This document shows positions 1 to 12,805 of a stretch of 64,000 bases of DNA, piece by piece. Below the pieces are notes generated by a model. That model searched no databases. It was not told where the DNA came from and saw only the letters and a list, made by a program, of their open reading frames with translations. Each line of letters begins with the position of its first letter. The first letter of the stretch is position 1. A program made the position numbers and the translations under genes. The stretch lies in assembly GCA_050084985.1 (NCBI GenBank), contig JBITNC010000001.1, positions 178,312,001 to 178,376,000 on the forward strand. Direction: 5' to 3'. This DNA comes from Nageia nagi. Lineage: Eukaryota; Pinophyta.

Positions 1-2736
1 TCAACTCCAACTATTCTTATAGTAGGTTGATTACTTGGATTCTAGGTGGGTGTCACTTGATTGTAATTAGGTACAGTAGATACTGTATTTACTTGATATG
101 AAGGAAGTGAGTCTTGATAATTTTTTAAATTTTGATATGAAATAGAAGTATGGTCTTCAACTTCCAAGTTATTATCTTTGATTGAATTTTGAGTTCTATT
201 TCTCAATGTTAGACAATTTTTTGTACTATGACCTCTTTGATGGTGATAATTACAATACTCATTTTTGTTATATTTTTCTTTCCTCGTAATTTTTATTTCA
301 CCATATTCAATTTTGACCTTCTCAATTATAACTGCTTGAGCAATAACTCCTTCAAGAGTATTATGTTGTTGGATTTGTAATATAGTAGCTATAGGCTTTA
401 AATAGTTTTCACTAAATAATTTAACTAACTCCTCCTGAGGTAAGATATAGGGCATGCCATACAGTATACCCTTCCATCGTGAAACAAAGTCAACAATTGG
501 TTCATTCTGAGATTATTTTAGTTCTACAAGATCCGTAATAGAAGATTCCTCTTTGATATAAATCCTAAAATGTTGTAAGAACAAGTCTGCCAATTGAGGA
601 AATGAATAAATACTATGTCGTGGTAAATTATTATACAATTCTAAGGCTTGGGCTGCAAGCGTCATGGGGAACAAACGTATCATCAAGACCTCATCATTAG
701 AAATTAGGTAATTTGAAAACTTAAACCACCTTAAATGTTCCTTAGGATCCTTATTTCCTATAAAAGGAATTATCTTAGGTATTTCAAAGTTGTAAGGTAA
801 TTTCTTCTTAGGGAAACTTGGATGGATGGGTTCATTGCAAATATTATCATATGTCAAATTCTTGAACCTTGATATGTTCATTTCTTTATTCATGAAATCT
901 TCTAATTCTTTATTTGTCCAACTACCCTGAGGATGTTTTCAGTATCTTCTATGATTGGTGTTTCTTTCTGACTTCAGGTTTGAATTATAAGATTCATCAT
1001 CAGAAAGAGATCTTGACAACAGTGATGAAGATGGTAATGATGGAAGATTAGAAGGTAAATGATGCCCTTGCATTGGATTTCTAAGAGTTGTAAATAGTTG
1101 TACTTTATTTTGTTGAGACTTCTCATGAAGTAACCAACTATCTCGAACTTCTTATTTTACCTTATCAAAAATTTGTCGTTGTTTGTCAAGTTCTTGCTTT
1201 TCTTTTTCTTTGAGTTCTATATTCTTTTCTTTAAGTTTGGCTTCCTCTTTTAAATTATGTTTAACATATTCATATCTTTTACTAAATTTTATAGTTTCTT
1301 CATAATCTCTCTCTATGTGTTTTCTCTTTGCCTCCAACTCTGCAAAAGAGGGTATCTCTCCTACCTTGAATTGTTTAGCTAAAGCTTTTTTATGTTTTTC
1401 TTGCGATGAGGTTTTCTCATAGGAGTAAGGATCATAGAAAAATTTGTTTAAGATATTACATTGAGGTGTTGTTTGTGAGGTTCTTACTGAATACAAGGTC
1501 ATTCTATCAAAATCTTCCATACAAGACTTAGCCCTATGAGGTGTTTTTTGATAGGTGGGGTTAGTTATCCTAGCTTGTGAAGAGGGGCTTTGAGGTTGAT
1601 AATCTAAGCTCTCGAGAGGCAATTCTCTTTGTTGATTAGAGTAAGAGTCTTGATATCTCCATACTTGGTAATTAAGTGGTGATGATAATTGTGCCCAAGC
1701 TTGACTCTTTTGGTTTGCATAAGTTTTTACATCATGCTTTTGTCTTATCTCTTCTTGTCTCATTTCTTTGACAAACTCATTGAAGGTTTTATCATGTTGA
1801 TCGTAAGAAGAACATGCTTGTTATTGTTTATGGGATTCTCTTTGCAAAATATTCTTAGCTTTTTCATCATAGAAAATATTCCTAAGTAATTTATTTGTTA
1901 TAGGGCTATCTTCTTTATCACATTCCCAATTTTTCATCAAGCTAGTTTGATATTTTGAAGGTATTTTTAGTGGGTTCGAACAACATTCATCCTCATAAAA
2001 CTTTGTATCATTATCATGATGTGTTGTTTCCCCACATGGATGTTCATTCCTAAGCTCATGTGTCTTAGCTTTGGAAATTTTATTTTTATATTTTTCATTT
2101 CTTTGTGATTGAAATTCTTGAGATTCAATAATACAATCTATGGATTTTTTAATTCTTATGTGAAGCTCTTCAATTTCTACCTGTGATGAGAGTGAACAAG
2201 TTTCATCCTTGAACTCAAGAATATCATGAGATTCATGGGAATCAATAGAAGGTCTTGTAGCCTCAAGAAGGTGAGGAGAATGAAATTGCAATTCTGAGGA
2301 ATGTTCTAAAAGGTCCTCAAGATTCATTAGGTTCGATAGTCTCAAAAGGAGATGCACAACAAGATTTTAATTTGATGAGATGTGTCGATGAGTTTTCAAT
2401 CTTTATGATGGGCTCATTATTTTCAATGTCAAACTCATCCCATGATGAGGGTGAAGGAATGGAAGAACTATACTCTAACTCTTCATGGGATCTAACAAGG
2501 CTTTCTGAGGATTGAAGAAGAGGTATGGTATATTGTTCTATCTCTACTAAGTATGGTAAAAGCTTTTCAATGTCAATATAAAAATCACTCTTCATGACCT
2601 TTGAAGTAGAATAAGTATCTAAAGTTGTCTTGGCAAGATGTGACCATAGTCTCTGTATTTTTGGTTTTACTTTGATAGAAAAAGGAACATAATTTAAAAG
2701 TGCAACCAAGACAAACCTCATAATGATAAAATTCAA
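1..2736 (-). pseudogene. Decayed gag polyprotein of Ty3/gypsy element
   Basis: Successive minus-strand open segments (2736-2317, 2357-1821, 1763-1152, 893-513, 455-42) give an almost continuous gag of roughly 900 codons broken by several frameshifts and stops. The first ~600 codons are a hydrophilic, Glu/Lys/Ser-rich leader with a charged likely coiled coil near 1150-1330. The capsid-like Retrotrans_gag region covers about 830-420 (motifs such as PFIGNKDPKEHLRWF and MTLAAQALELYNNLP). The zinc knuckle YCNYHHQRGHSTKNC lies at about 213-257, with His in the second metal position as in Tat/Athila gags. Protease and RT are not in the window. The breaks show the copy is non-functional; the long N-terminal part is unusual for a compact gag. 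Confidence 0.8.
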
Positions 2737-3539
2737 AGGTTTTTAATTGTTCTCAACAATTCAAGATTTGTATGGATCTAGAGTGACTGACACATGCCTA
2801 TGTTTCTATTTGTTACAAAGGGGGTTCAAAGTAAAAAAATTTAAATAAAATCAACTTTTAACGTCTTTTAAACCTATTCCTTTGTATGACCTATTATATC
2901 ATTCCATAAATGAAACATGTCAATTGAGTATTTGAACATTTTTTTTTAGGCTTTTATAAACAAACATCGTAAAAGAAATTTTATTTTTATCTTTTATGTT
3001 TATATTTTCGAAAAGACAATTCAATGCACAAACACCCTACATGCAAGTTTTATTTTAATGATATGATTATCTTTTTTAAATTTTTCACATATTTCTAAAT
3101 ATCTAAAATAAATGAACGATATGAGTTGTTCATTTTTAGTCTTTTAATTTTCCTAATTTGTTTTGACTAGTCAAGTGTTAAACAAGGTAGGTTTGGGTAA
3201 TTCTAAGTAATGTTTACAAGTCTCTATGGCTTTTGGCTTGGTTCTAGATGAGTCTCCTTTTTTGACTCCTACCTATGGGAAAGTCACCTTGGTCATCACC
3301 TCCAAGTGTAACTTGGCTCTATGGATCAAGTGTGTTATATCAGTGGGTACAAAGAAGTAAGAATTAACGGTTGGTAGTGACATTCAACTCGTTAATGTTC
3401 AATTATTCTTTTAAGGCCTTATGAAATGCATTTAAACAAGTAAAATATATTTATGCATACTACCCTCCCAAACATCCATGTCCATTTACTTATCTTATCT
3501 TAATGTGATACAATCAAAAATTTATTTTAAGTGAATCTT

Positions 3540-4360
3540 GACCTTAATAAACCCCGTTGTTCTTTTTAATTATAATGTGATTCATTATCCAACCTCTTAA
3601 TGATGTTCATTAACCCCTTCCAACTGTGGAAGTATTATGTGTGATAAATTCCTTCTTCTTACTAGTCACATATCTCTTCGACCTCCAATGGAGTGGTAAG
3701 AGCAGACTTGGTAAGAAGCCGTTAAGTGTAGATAAATTAGTTAAGTCGATCTCCAATGGAGTGGTAAGGGCAGACATCTTTAAGAGTTTTAATGTGAAGT
3801 ATATTTCCAAAATGAAATGTGAATAGATTTTACCTCTTTCACTTAACTTATTTCTGATCACTTAAGATCACTTAAGGCACAAAAGTGAGAGCATACTTTG
3901 TTAAGTGAAAGTACTTAGTGTATTCGAATCCATCCAATTCATTAACCTTTTAATATGATTTATACTACCCAAAAACCCGATTTATTTCCTTTAGGTTCAT
4001 TCCAAATTAAGTGTGATTCATTTACACCTTCCAATTATGGAAGTATTATGTGTAGTAAATTACCTCCTCTTACTAGTCACATATCCCTTCGACCTCCAGT
4101 GGAGTGGTAAGGGCATACTTGGTAAGAGGTCATTATGTGTAGATAAATTAACCAAATTAATGATAGTGTGAATACGAAAGAAAAGAAGAATTAATTACTC
4201 CTTCTTATCAGGTCTATTCTGGTCACCTTAGATCACATGAAGCGCAAAGGGAGAGCATAAGTAGATAAGATAAAAAGTATTAATGTGTACGTACCCTTCA
4301 GCCAAAATATGAAAATAAATACATAACATTATACATAAAGTAAATTAATAAAAAATACAT
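3540..4360. repeat. Imperfect tandem repeat, period about 411 bp, two units
   Basis: Bases 3608-3740 and 4020-4151 are close copies (shared pieces include GGAAGTATTATGTGT and TACTAGTCACATATC). Similarity continues past both, for example TCACTTAAG..GCACAAAAGTGAGAGCATA near 3860 against GATCACATGAAGCGCAAAGGGAGAGCATA near 4231, giving a period near 411 bp. A short core, CTCCARTGGAGTGGTAAG, occurs three times (3683, 3751, 4094). It lies in the gypsy leader. No function can be read from it. Confidence 0.75.
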
Positions 4361-4433
4361 TTAACCTTTTTGCTACCCATTCCTATATGCATTCTAGGCA
4401 AAGAAATCATAGTCAAAAGTATCCTTCTATTTT

Positions 4434-4438
<5 letters not shown>

Positions 4439-4477
<39 letters not shown>
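4439..4477. repeat. (TA)19 microsatellite
   Basis: Uninterrupted TA dinucleotide run in the gypsy leader; likely length-variable. Confidence 0.95.
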
Positions 4478-4483
<6 letters not shown>

Positions 4484-4790
4484 TAACAAAAAGGAGACAA
4501 GACTACCTGGAGTAAGAGTCATCGGTGTTTAAATAGAGATCACTAGCATTCAATAAAAATGCTGACGTTTATGATGAAATTGCCAACGTTTAGTCTGGAT
4601 TACTTTGTAAATCGCTGGCATTCCTTTTGAGTCATCGATGTTCGATTCCAATCATTGGCGTTTATATAATAGACATACTGTAAAAACACAACAAAAATTT
4701 TAAAGTGAGTAGATGGAACAACTCAATCAAAATCAGTGAACAAAATAGGAACAACTATATTTGAACATATAAATCCTCCCTGTTATCGGA

Positions 4791-4812
4791 GGCCCTCCTT
4801 CTAGCACCAAAA
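4791..4812 (-). other. Primer-binding site candidate of the gypsy element
   Basis: Directly inside the 5' LTR the minus strand reads TTTTGGTGCTAGAAGGAGGG, placed as expected for a tRNA primer site. I did not assign the tRNA. Confidence 0.5.
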
Positions 4813-5819
4813 TGTGATCATGAAAAACAACCTCGTGCACAAACAAACACAAATCAAATTTAAAACAAAATACTAATTTTATTATTCTCCATGAAGACCT
4901 CAATAGTTGTGTGAACAAATATATTGCTTTTTGAATTTTATAATAGCTTTTGGGAGTCTTTTACAGAGATCTTATGCCCTGCACAAGATGATCTTTATAA
5001 CAATTATTTAAATCTAATATTCTGGGTTGAATTTTGATCCTTTTATCTAAAGAGAGTGCACCAGCCATGCTTCAACATTCTTTGTTCTATCTTTAATATC
5101 TTTGGACCCTGCAAACACACTAAAAGACAAAGTATCACACCATACCTGTTCACATATTAATCATGCAACATAGAATAATTATTCAATAACTGAAAGAGAA
5201 GGAAATAATTCATACAACATAGGCATCTTTATACTATCAAAATCGTAGCAACATTCTATCGAAAATCATAGTAACATTCTATCAAAATCGTAGTAGCATT
5301 TCCTTACTCCAAAATGGGTCCCTTATTGCTTTATTTTGGCTTGTATTTATAGATTTTTGGGTGAGATTTTCCAAGGCTGGTAAGGGGGAGTCAAAGCTTA
5401 TCATAAGCTTAAAATAGCAAGGGAGGTTGGAGTCAAATGCCATCGCAGGTCGTGACTAACCCCCTCTATCCATAGTATCTCGGAAGGATGAGATATTACA
5501 ACTTTCTTTTACTATTTATAGTTTTTGTTTGGCTGTTATAGAGTCACCAACGATTACTAGGCAGACGCCGGTGATCATCCTAAAATGCCGGCGATTGTTT
5601 TGGGTCGCTGGAGACTGCTTTTCAATTTTTATAACAATATTAAAATGATCGCCAAATAGCCAATTTTTATCGAAAAGGGGTCATGTGACCACTCGTTTTG
5701 CATGTACTCGATGAGAGCTATCAAATAATATGGTTTTTAAACCTATTTTATATTGTCACAAAGAGTTATTATTATTTCAATATTTACTAGTTAAAAAGGG
5801 ACATTTTTAGGTGTCTATA
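4813..5819 (-). repeat. 5' LTR of the gypsy element (1007 bp)
   Basis: Bounded by the primer site at 4812 and by the point where homology to block B resumes (5820). The minus strand starts TATAGACACCTAAAAATGT and ends TGATCACA. The partner LTR lies outside the window, so the ends are inferred from the primer site and the A/B comparison rather than from LTR-LTR alignment. Confidence 0.65.
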
Positions 5820-8816
5820 GAAGGTAATATTATTACCTAGATAAAAAATATCTATCAACAAGCATATGGTCATAGTAACAAAGTAGCATTATTCTATGAA
5901 TATGGATATAAAATAAATAATATGGTATTAATCTTTAAATAAAGATATAAACTTCTTAAAATAAAACTAAACAAGGTGACACTTTTTAAATTTCACTCTT
6001 AAATACATAATCAAGTATAAAACCATTATCACATAGGCAAAGTGTGATATTGAGATGCATAAGTTAAAGCTTAAAGTAATCAACATAATTTATTTAAAAG
6101 ATTAAGGTAAAATAATACTAGATACCCATAAAGTAATTGTTACAAGAAGAATATCACATAACATCCTTTAAATACTACTTATGCCTTTATTTTATTCATA
6201 ACCATAACCATAGATGTTTGAAAAAAAGTTCTTTTTTTTGAAAAAAAATACATGTTAAAAAAAGGAAGGTATCAACCTTGCACTTCAAAAAGAAGAGGTC
6301 CTTATAAAAAATGCTCTAGCTTTTACCATGTGAATGAATAGCCATGTGAAAAATAAAAGATCCCACATGCACTCGACATAAGGTAGGGGCTATATATTTA
6401 TATGTTTTTTACTTTTAGCTTAAGGTGTAGCTTTATTAAGGAGCTACATCTCAAGGCTTATGAGGAACATAGGTGATGGACCATAACAAGTAGAACCCAT
6501 AAAAAGAGATGGGCCATAATAAGTGGAACTTGTAATAAATTATACTCAATATTGCCCAAAATAATTATTACTTTACCTCTCCTGTTGAAATTAGTAAGTA
6601 TATCCCCTTTTATTTTTAGGAAACAAATTGTCATTTTTGTTAGTTAAAAAGAATGTCCATTTTTGTTAAAAAAATGGTAAATTTGCAAAAAAAATATTTG
6701 CCCACTTAAATAAGAGTTATACTCCCCTTTAATTTGAAAAATAATATAAGAAAAATTTCTAATATTTTTAAAATATTAATAATACCCAAAAATATTTATC
6801 TATAAATATTTCACTTTCCCCTCATTTTTATTTAAAAAAATAACTCCAAAAATTAGAAACACTTCTTTCTATTAATAAATTCTATTGCTAAGATGCTAAT
6901 GATTTTACAAGGAATAAAATAATCAAGAGAATAAAAAATGAGAAGTGAAATAATATAAGAAATAAGGTACATTCCTCACCAAATTAAAAAAGGAAGCTTC
7001 CATTATGGAACAAAAATGCACCTCCCAAATTTAATAGTATCCCAACATAGAAAAGTAGACCCTACTGATAAAGTAGTAAACAAAGTCAAAAAAAGAAGGG
7101 GGTCAAGGGGAGGGAAGAGAGGAAAAAAAAACACCATGATGAAAGAAACAAAATACAACTAGAAATAAATACATCCCAATAATAGGAGGAAAAATAAAGA
7201 GGTTAAAAAATATTATTTTTATGTTGCAAGTGGGAAAAAATGCCTACAAATATGTTTGGGTGTTGTGTATAGGTGGAAGGGTGGAGCCGATGCATGGGGT
7301 GCAAGTGCATAGGATGAAGGGAAGAAGTTGCAATGTGGTTATGAAGAAGGGCACCTGATGGTATGGATGACAACCCATGAGGGTGTTGCTCCCCCACATT
7401 TGACAATTGTAATCCCTTAGAAATTCGTATCATGCCCACCACATTGGGTGGGTGGCAGCCCTTTGGATGTCGCTCTTGGGGTGCTATACCTCCCTTAGGG
7501 CGGATGCAACCTCCTTGCATGGCTGCTCCCCCCAAAACAAATTGTACTTAAATTATGATATTTTGAATTTTTTTAAACATAACCTCTAATTATTTGGTTT
7601 TAAAAAATATAGATATTTATTTCCAACAAAAATACATATATTTTTTATTTTGTTAATATTAAAACTATAAAATAATTTTTTTATAAGAAACCATAATAAT
7701 TTATAGTTATATTCTTGTAAATTTGTAAAAAAAATGCACAAATATTTTACAAGGCCTACTTACTTGAAAAAATATATTATCATATTTTTCATAAGAAAAT
7801 AACATTAGTAAATAACCAATTTTGTAAAAGTTCAAATTGTAAAAAATAATTTGCAACTTTTTACAAAAAAATTAACATATTGTTATATATGAAAAATTAG
7901 TTATATTGTAAAGTAAATAAGAAAATTTGCAACTTGTAAAAATAAGTGTCAAACTTTACAAAATAACCATTATAGCAAATAACGTTGGAAACTAACATAT
8001 ATAATAATACTTAAAATTCCATACTAATTTCTTTAAAAAAAGGTTAATCTCTTACAAAAAGATAATGTTAATACTAAATAAATGGTTAAGAATCATTAAC
8101 ATCCTTCTTAATTTGTAAGCTATTCTTACAATAGCTTATGTAAGAAAATAACAAAAGCTTAAAAGAACTAACTTTTAGTAAAAAAAATTGCAAAAAAATA
8201 TCTTACAAAATGTAAGAGAGTGAGGAGAAGATTTATACCTCAAGATAGTTTTACATCATAAGATGAATGGAAGATCTCCAAAGGAAGCTTTGATACCAAA
8301 TGAAGGAGATGAAGTAATTCTTTATCTCCACCCAAGATCACCTTGGATGGAATCTTCCACTAATATTAATAACACAAAGATCATTCACATAAGAGAATAC
8401 AAACATGTATAGTGGTTCCTACAACTAAGGGAGTACATCCACTTGAACCATCTCTATTTTTTATTTTCTCAAAAAATCTAATTCTCTTTACAACTAGAAG
8501 CACTTTAAGTTTCCTACAAGATCAAGCTCTCCTCATACTACAAGCACGAGAGTGATTTCTACAAGTGTGTTATACAACAAACCCATGACCCTTATTTATA
8601 GGTGAGAACTTCACCTTAACTTATCTTTCAAGTCAAGGTTTACATGGGTTTAGCATGAAAAAGTATCATGCTAGGATGAAGTCAAAGTCTTCCACTACTT
8701 TATCACTTTAAAATTTTTAATGATAAAATAGGGAATTACATAAAAAATATTATTAATACTTAGATACCACCTAAAGAAAACTTACACAATAATACATTAC
8801 ATATTCTAACAATATT
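5820..8816 (-). mobile_element. Non-autonomous LTR element, 5' part (block A copy)
   Basis: This is the same element as the full-length copy at 36225-42780, cut on its left by the gypsy insertion. It comprises internal sequence 5820-8300, a primer site just inside the LTR (8285-8300; minus strand TTTGGTATCAAAGC, initiator-Met type) and a 511 bp LTR (8301-8811), followed by ATATT (8812-8816), one side of the target duplication. No gag or pol frame is visible. A locally GC-richer patch at 7230-7530 has short open frames on both strands, but their reading differs between the two copies by indels, so I do not call a gene. Confidence 0.8.
8301..8811 (-). repeat. LTR of the non-autonomous element (block A)
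   Basis: 511 bp, the same length as both LTRs of the complete copy (36225-36735 and 42270-42780). On the minus strand it begins TGTTAGAATATG and ends CTCCTTCA next to the primer site. Confidence 0.85.
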
Positions 8817-10400
8817 TGGATCTCTAATTCATGCTTGATTTTAGACTTGGGAAAGGCTTGGTGAGCTAATCCTTGGCCTTAGACTTGTAAGTATATCTTC
8901 ATGGCAATTTCAATTGAGAATCTCAACTTTGGGCATACATTTGATGGAGTTTTTGGTAGAATTATTTTTATGAAATTAAAACCTATTACAAATTAAGAAG
9001 TGCAGATTTCAAATATACAATTTTTTTAACAATTAGATAAGATTTTATATGTTTTATTTAATTTTCAATGAATCTGATCCATGTACTTGAAATATGGGGG
9101 TATCTTATTTTCTTAATAACTTTATAGTTTTTGTGAATTATGGAAAAAATATGGAGACAAGTTAAGGACAATTCTCTAAAAGATAAAAAAATAATTGAAA
9201 AAAGATAAGTTTAGGTCAAATTATTTATGTTGAACATGAGCACTTTTTGAAACAACAAATATGACTAATACAAAATTAATAAAAAAAACTATTCATGACA
9301 AAATTATGAAAAAATATTCAAGATAAGCTTAAATCTATTAAGTATCTATGCCCAAAAGGATTTTGAAATATACTTTGATTTAGGTCAAACTATGGTTATC
9401 AGACACGTGCATTGTATGATCCTAAAACAAAATATTTTAAAAAGTGATTTTTATTCATGTTCTTATCAAAATTTAATTTGTATCATTTGGGTATTGGAAT
9501 AAATTACATATTTAAAAACTAGACTCTAAGCACTACATTCTTCTTCATGATTCCATATCTAAGTGCTTCAAATTTTGAAATCAAGTGTGCCCAAACGTGA
9601 AAATCAACAAAACCACATCCACTTTTTGTCCATAAAATGGATCCAACTTTTTGCATTAATTGGGTACCAATATTTATGCACTAAATGATCTAGTATAAAT
9701 AAGAAGGTTATTTACTTATGAGAGATATCTTTTTTATAATTTTTTTATGAAGAAATTTTTTATTACTTTTTTATTAGACCTAATTTTCATTTCAAAAAAT
9801 GATTGTTTTATGTCCCTCAAGCATAATTTGACCTAAACTTATCATTTTTATTTATTTTTTAACTTGTGAAGAATTATGTGCAGATGGTGAACATATATTT
9901 ATTTTTCATAATTCCAAAAAAATAAAAAGTTATTAAATAAATATGAAACTACCATATTTCATTGGAAATTTTATTAAAAATACAAAATCTAATCCAATTA
10001 TAAAAAATAACATATTTAAAATCTACACTCTCTCATCTATAATCCTACAAATTTTTATGAAACAAGTATTTGGAAGACATCATCATATACATTTCCAAAG
10101 TTGGTAAATTCCATTACCATTGTTATAACCTTGAAGTTGTAGGTCTAAAGCCAAGGTTCAAGTCACCAAACCTAATTCCAAGCCAAAAGGGTGGGTAAAA
10201 ATTTTAAATTTAAGGTTGAGATCCCAAGGTGATTGGGATCTTAGGGGTGGGATCTTGGTCCCCTTGTGATCCTTAAGATGATTTTGTGTATTTATACTCT
10301 TTGAGACCAAGATCCCTAGGGGAGATATCTTGGTCCTTTAGGATCACAAACTGAACCAAGATCATAGGTGACCAAGATCCTACCCACAGGATCTCGACCC
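8817..10400. repeat. Fold-back element with long inverted arms (block A copy)
   Basis: Bases ~8817-9340 are, read in reverse complement, similar to ~9716-10190. A perfect 21 bp match pairs 9204-9224 with 9823-9843, and the similarity continues through AATATACAATTTTTT / AATATGTTATTTTTT, CTTAATAACTTT / TTTAATAACTTT and GGCTTGGTGAG / GGTTTGGTGAC. A loop of about 0.38 kb separates the arms. The right end (10190-10400) is rich in AAGATCCTA-like words. The left tip was separated by the LTR insertion and is seen only in block B (36062-36224). No transposase is visible. It looks like a non-autonomous long-TIR DNA element. Confidence 0.65.
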
Positions 10401-10496
10401 AACACTAAAAAAAATTGATTCCCATGACTTCCTCAAAAGTGGGACTCAACTTCTTGCACTTACCTAGAGATTCTCAATTATATTCTAGATTTGATC

Positions 10497-10960
10497 AATG
10501 AAGAAGATAATTAGAAGCTAATAAGTTCATTCTCAAATTTTTCATGGATAGGGAAATTATGGATGCAATTATTATTATACATGACATAATTGAGCTAGTA
10601 AAACTCATGAAATAAGAAGGAATGATCATTAAATTAGATATGCAAAAGGCATATGATAGAGTATCATGGAAGTTTTTGGCTAAGGTCATGGATAAGTTTT
10701 TTTTCAATTTGACTTGGAAGTTTTAGATCAAAACATTTCCATCTATTTTTATCTTTTTATCTTATTAATAAACGGCAAGATGTTGAATTCTTCAATAAAT
10801 CACAAGGGCAATGATAGGGAAACCCAATATCTTCATATTTATTTATCATTTTATATGAGGCCCTTGGGAGAACTCTAAAAGCCACCAAACATGTAGGTTA
10901 TGTAACTATGATATGGATAGTTATAAACTAGTCCCTACTCCCATTGCACATGGTGAGTTT
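10497..10960 (+). pseudogene. LINE reverse transcriptase remnant (block A)
   Basis: Translates in pieces to LINE RT motifs: KLDMQKAYDRVSWKFL (10635-10680), then a conserved EALGRTLKSTKHAGYV-like segment near 10860 and a PTPIAHGEF-like segment near 10945 where THxQFADD is expected. Stops and frameshifts are frequent, and the YADD/FADD catalytic box is missing at the junction. Relative to block B it has lost about 296 bp at the RT start. Confidence 0.7.
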
Positions 10961-11480
10961 TTATGTAACTATGATATGAACAGTTGCAAACTAATTAGCT
11001 TTTGTGATTTAGACTGGGGTAGCAATTTTGATCATTGAAATTCCACATTTAGTAATTATTTTTCTCTTCTATATTGATCACTTGGAGTCTAAGGAAAAAA
11101 GTATCAATAGTTCTCTCTTATATTGAGCCTAAGTACATTGCAGTTATAGTAACTCTTACTTAAGCTTTATATCTCAAGAAAGTATTATAGGATACATGTG
11201 AGGAATAAAGTGGTCCCATTATCATTCTCTATGAAAATATGAGTGTCACTTATTTAGAAAAGAATCTTATCCATAATATTATTTCTAAACATTTTTGCAT
11301 CATGTATCATTTCATCCATGATATGGGGGAAAAGAAATAGGTTGAATTGAGATATGTTGTAACACCCTGATCAACTAGTTGATATGTTTACTAAAGGTGT
11401 GACTAAAGCTCAATGTATGAAGCTAATAAACTTACTTGTGAGCCCTCTTAGCATCAAGGTGGATAATTTAATAATATGAT
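10961..11480 (+). pseudogene. Ty1/copia RNase H and pol end remnant (block A)
   Basis: Decayed frames recall the copia RNase H end: SFCDLDWGSNFD (the SDSDWAG block), IEPKYIAV (TEAEYIA), ALYLKKVL, SKHFCIMYHFIHDM (the HIDIRYHFIRE block) and QLVDMFTK. Numerous stops. It follows the LINE RT fragment directly in the same orientation. The 18 bp string TTATGTAACTATGATATG occurs on both sides of the join (near 10898 and 10961). Confidence 0.7.
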
Positions 11481-12329
11481 GTTGACCATGTGATATTTCC
11501 AAACTAAAAAAATAAAATTTTTCCTCATTTTATAATTGTAGAATAAAATAATATGTAATTGTAGGAATATTTCAATTTGTAACAATTGTAGACTATAATA
11601 TTTCATTTATCAAATTTAAAATTTGTGTATTATGGTAGAATAGATTTAAAAATATTACTGTAATAGTCATTAATGAATTGGTATAGTATGCAATAGAGAA
11701 AATCATTCCTCAAGGTGGTGCATGTGATTTTTGTGGGTGCAATCCAGATTTTCTATCAAAAATCCATGAACAATGCTTTTAAATTTTTTTTAAAAAAAGA
11801 TCAATTTTTATGGGTATCTCATTGGAAATTTTATTTCAACACCTTTCAATGATATATAATATTTCATACTTCTTTTGAGAATCGCAAACACACCATCCTT
11901 TTTTTGCTAGACTATTATTCTATCATTTCTAGAATTATAAATGATAGCATCTAATGTCACTATAATTTACCAAAGTGTTGTTTATATATTTAAAATTTTC
12001 TATAAAATATTATAAATATATTTTCAATACCTTTCTCTTTGTATATAATACTTTATAGTTTTGTTAAGAATCATCATAGCAACATCCAATTCTTTATGAG
12101 GTATTTTTACTATGAAATTATCATTAGTCGCCATTGATAGTATCTTATGTTATCAAGAATCACTAGATATTTATAGCTTTGTTTAAGGATATCCATAAAA
12201 TATTGAAAATATATTTTCAATATATTTCTAACAATATATAAGACCCATAGTTTGTCTTAAGTTCACTATCTTTTTTGCCATAAATTTATCATTGTATAAA
12301 TTGCCAATTTGTTAATTTTGCTTTGTTTG
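11480..12329. other. No gene seen; AT-rich decayed sequence
   Basis: Matches block B 45650-46506. It contains short dispersed words such as TTTCAATACCTTTC and GATATATAATATTTCATA that recur nearby. No open frame, LTR end or RNA gene recognised. Confidence 0.5.
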
Positions 12330-12805
12330 TGTTATAATTTTTTGTGACCTTTACTTAGGTGTGGGTTATTCTTGCATTTGTATTTTATTTTTTTGAAGGA
12401 TTTTTCTCCTACATTTTTGTAACTCTTATTTATGAGGAACACTAGGTCTCCTCCTTATGAGGATAAGGTACACTTGTACACACACACTTGCAAGGTGGTA
12501 AATCTTGGTGTGGGTGTTAATAAGTAAATATTTTATACACTTCTATTTAATAAGTGGTCCTCCTCTCTTTTCTTCATCTTAAAAATGTAATTTCATATGA
12601 TTTAGATAATAGGGTTAGGAGATAGATTAAGATTTTGCCATTCTTGTTGATAGATGGGGCTTTTCTTTCCTTTTTCCCCTTATAAAAATTTTATCTCTCT
12701 CCAATTTATGTGCATTCTTCTTGATGATATAATTTCTTACCTTGCATTTTTTTACTTTCAAGATTTAGCAATAATTTTATTTTGATCCTCCTAATATTTC
12801 TAACA
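12330..12805 (+). repeat. 5' LTR of the second non-autonomous element (block A)
   Basis: Begins TGTTATAATT and ends ATTTCTAACA, directly followed by the primer-binding site. Matches 46507-46979 closely and 49671-50154 more loosely. Confidence 0.85.

Larger units (their letters stand above)
2760..4790 (-). other. Untranslated leader of the gypsy element
   Basis: About 2 kb between the primer site and the first gag-frame codon. It holds no open frame that I recognise, a two-unit tandem repeat and a TA microsatellite. It is AT-rich with many stops in all frames. Confidence 0.5.
1..5819 (-). mobile_element. Ty3/gypsy LTR retrotransposon, minus strand, left part outside the window
   Basis: Read on the minus strand, the order is 5' LTR (5819-4813), primer-binding site (4812-4791), a long leader with tandem repeats, then a decayed gag running off the window at base 1. 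The LTR outer end reads TATAGACACC, an apparent TG-to-TA change of the usual TG start; the inner end is TGATCACA. Bases 5820-5824 (GAAGG) match bases 39774-39778 of block B, so the element appears to have inserted into block A, with GAAGG as the expected target duplication. The pol region and 3' LTR should lie left of the window. Family assignment rests on the gag and on the CX2HX4HX4C knuckle typical of plant Tat/Athila gag. Confidence 0.75.

Noticed and set aside
4920-5819. Missing kinase C-lobe on the far side of block A
   Set aside because: This stretch is gypsy LTR sequence with no kinase motifs.
7203-7535. 110-codon minus-strand frame (and 41181-41456 plus-strand frame) in the GC-richer patch
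   Set aside because: The two copies are open on different strands and neither frame is kept in the other copy, so chance is more likely than coding.
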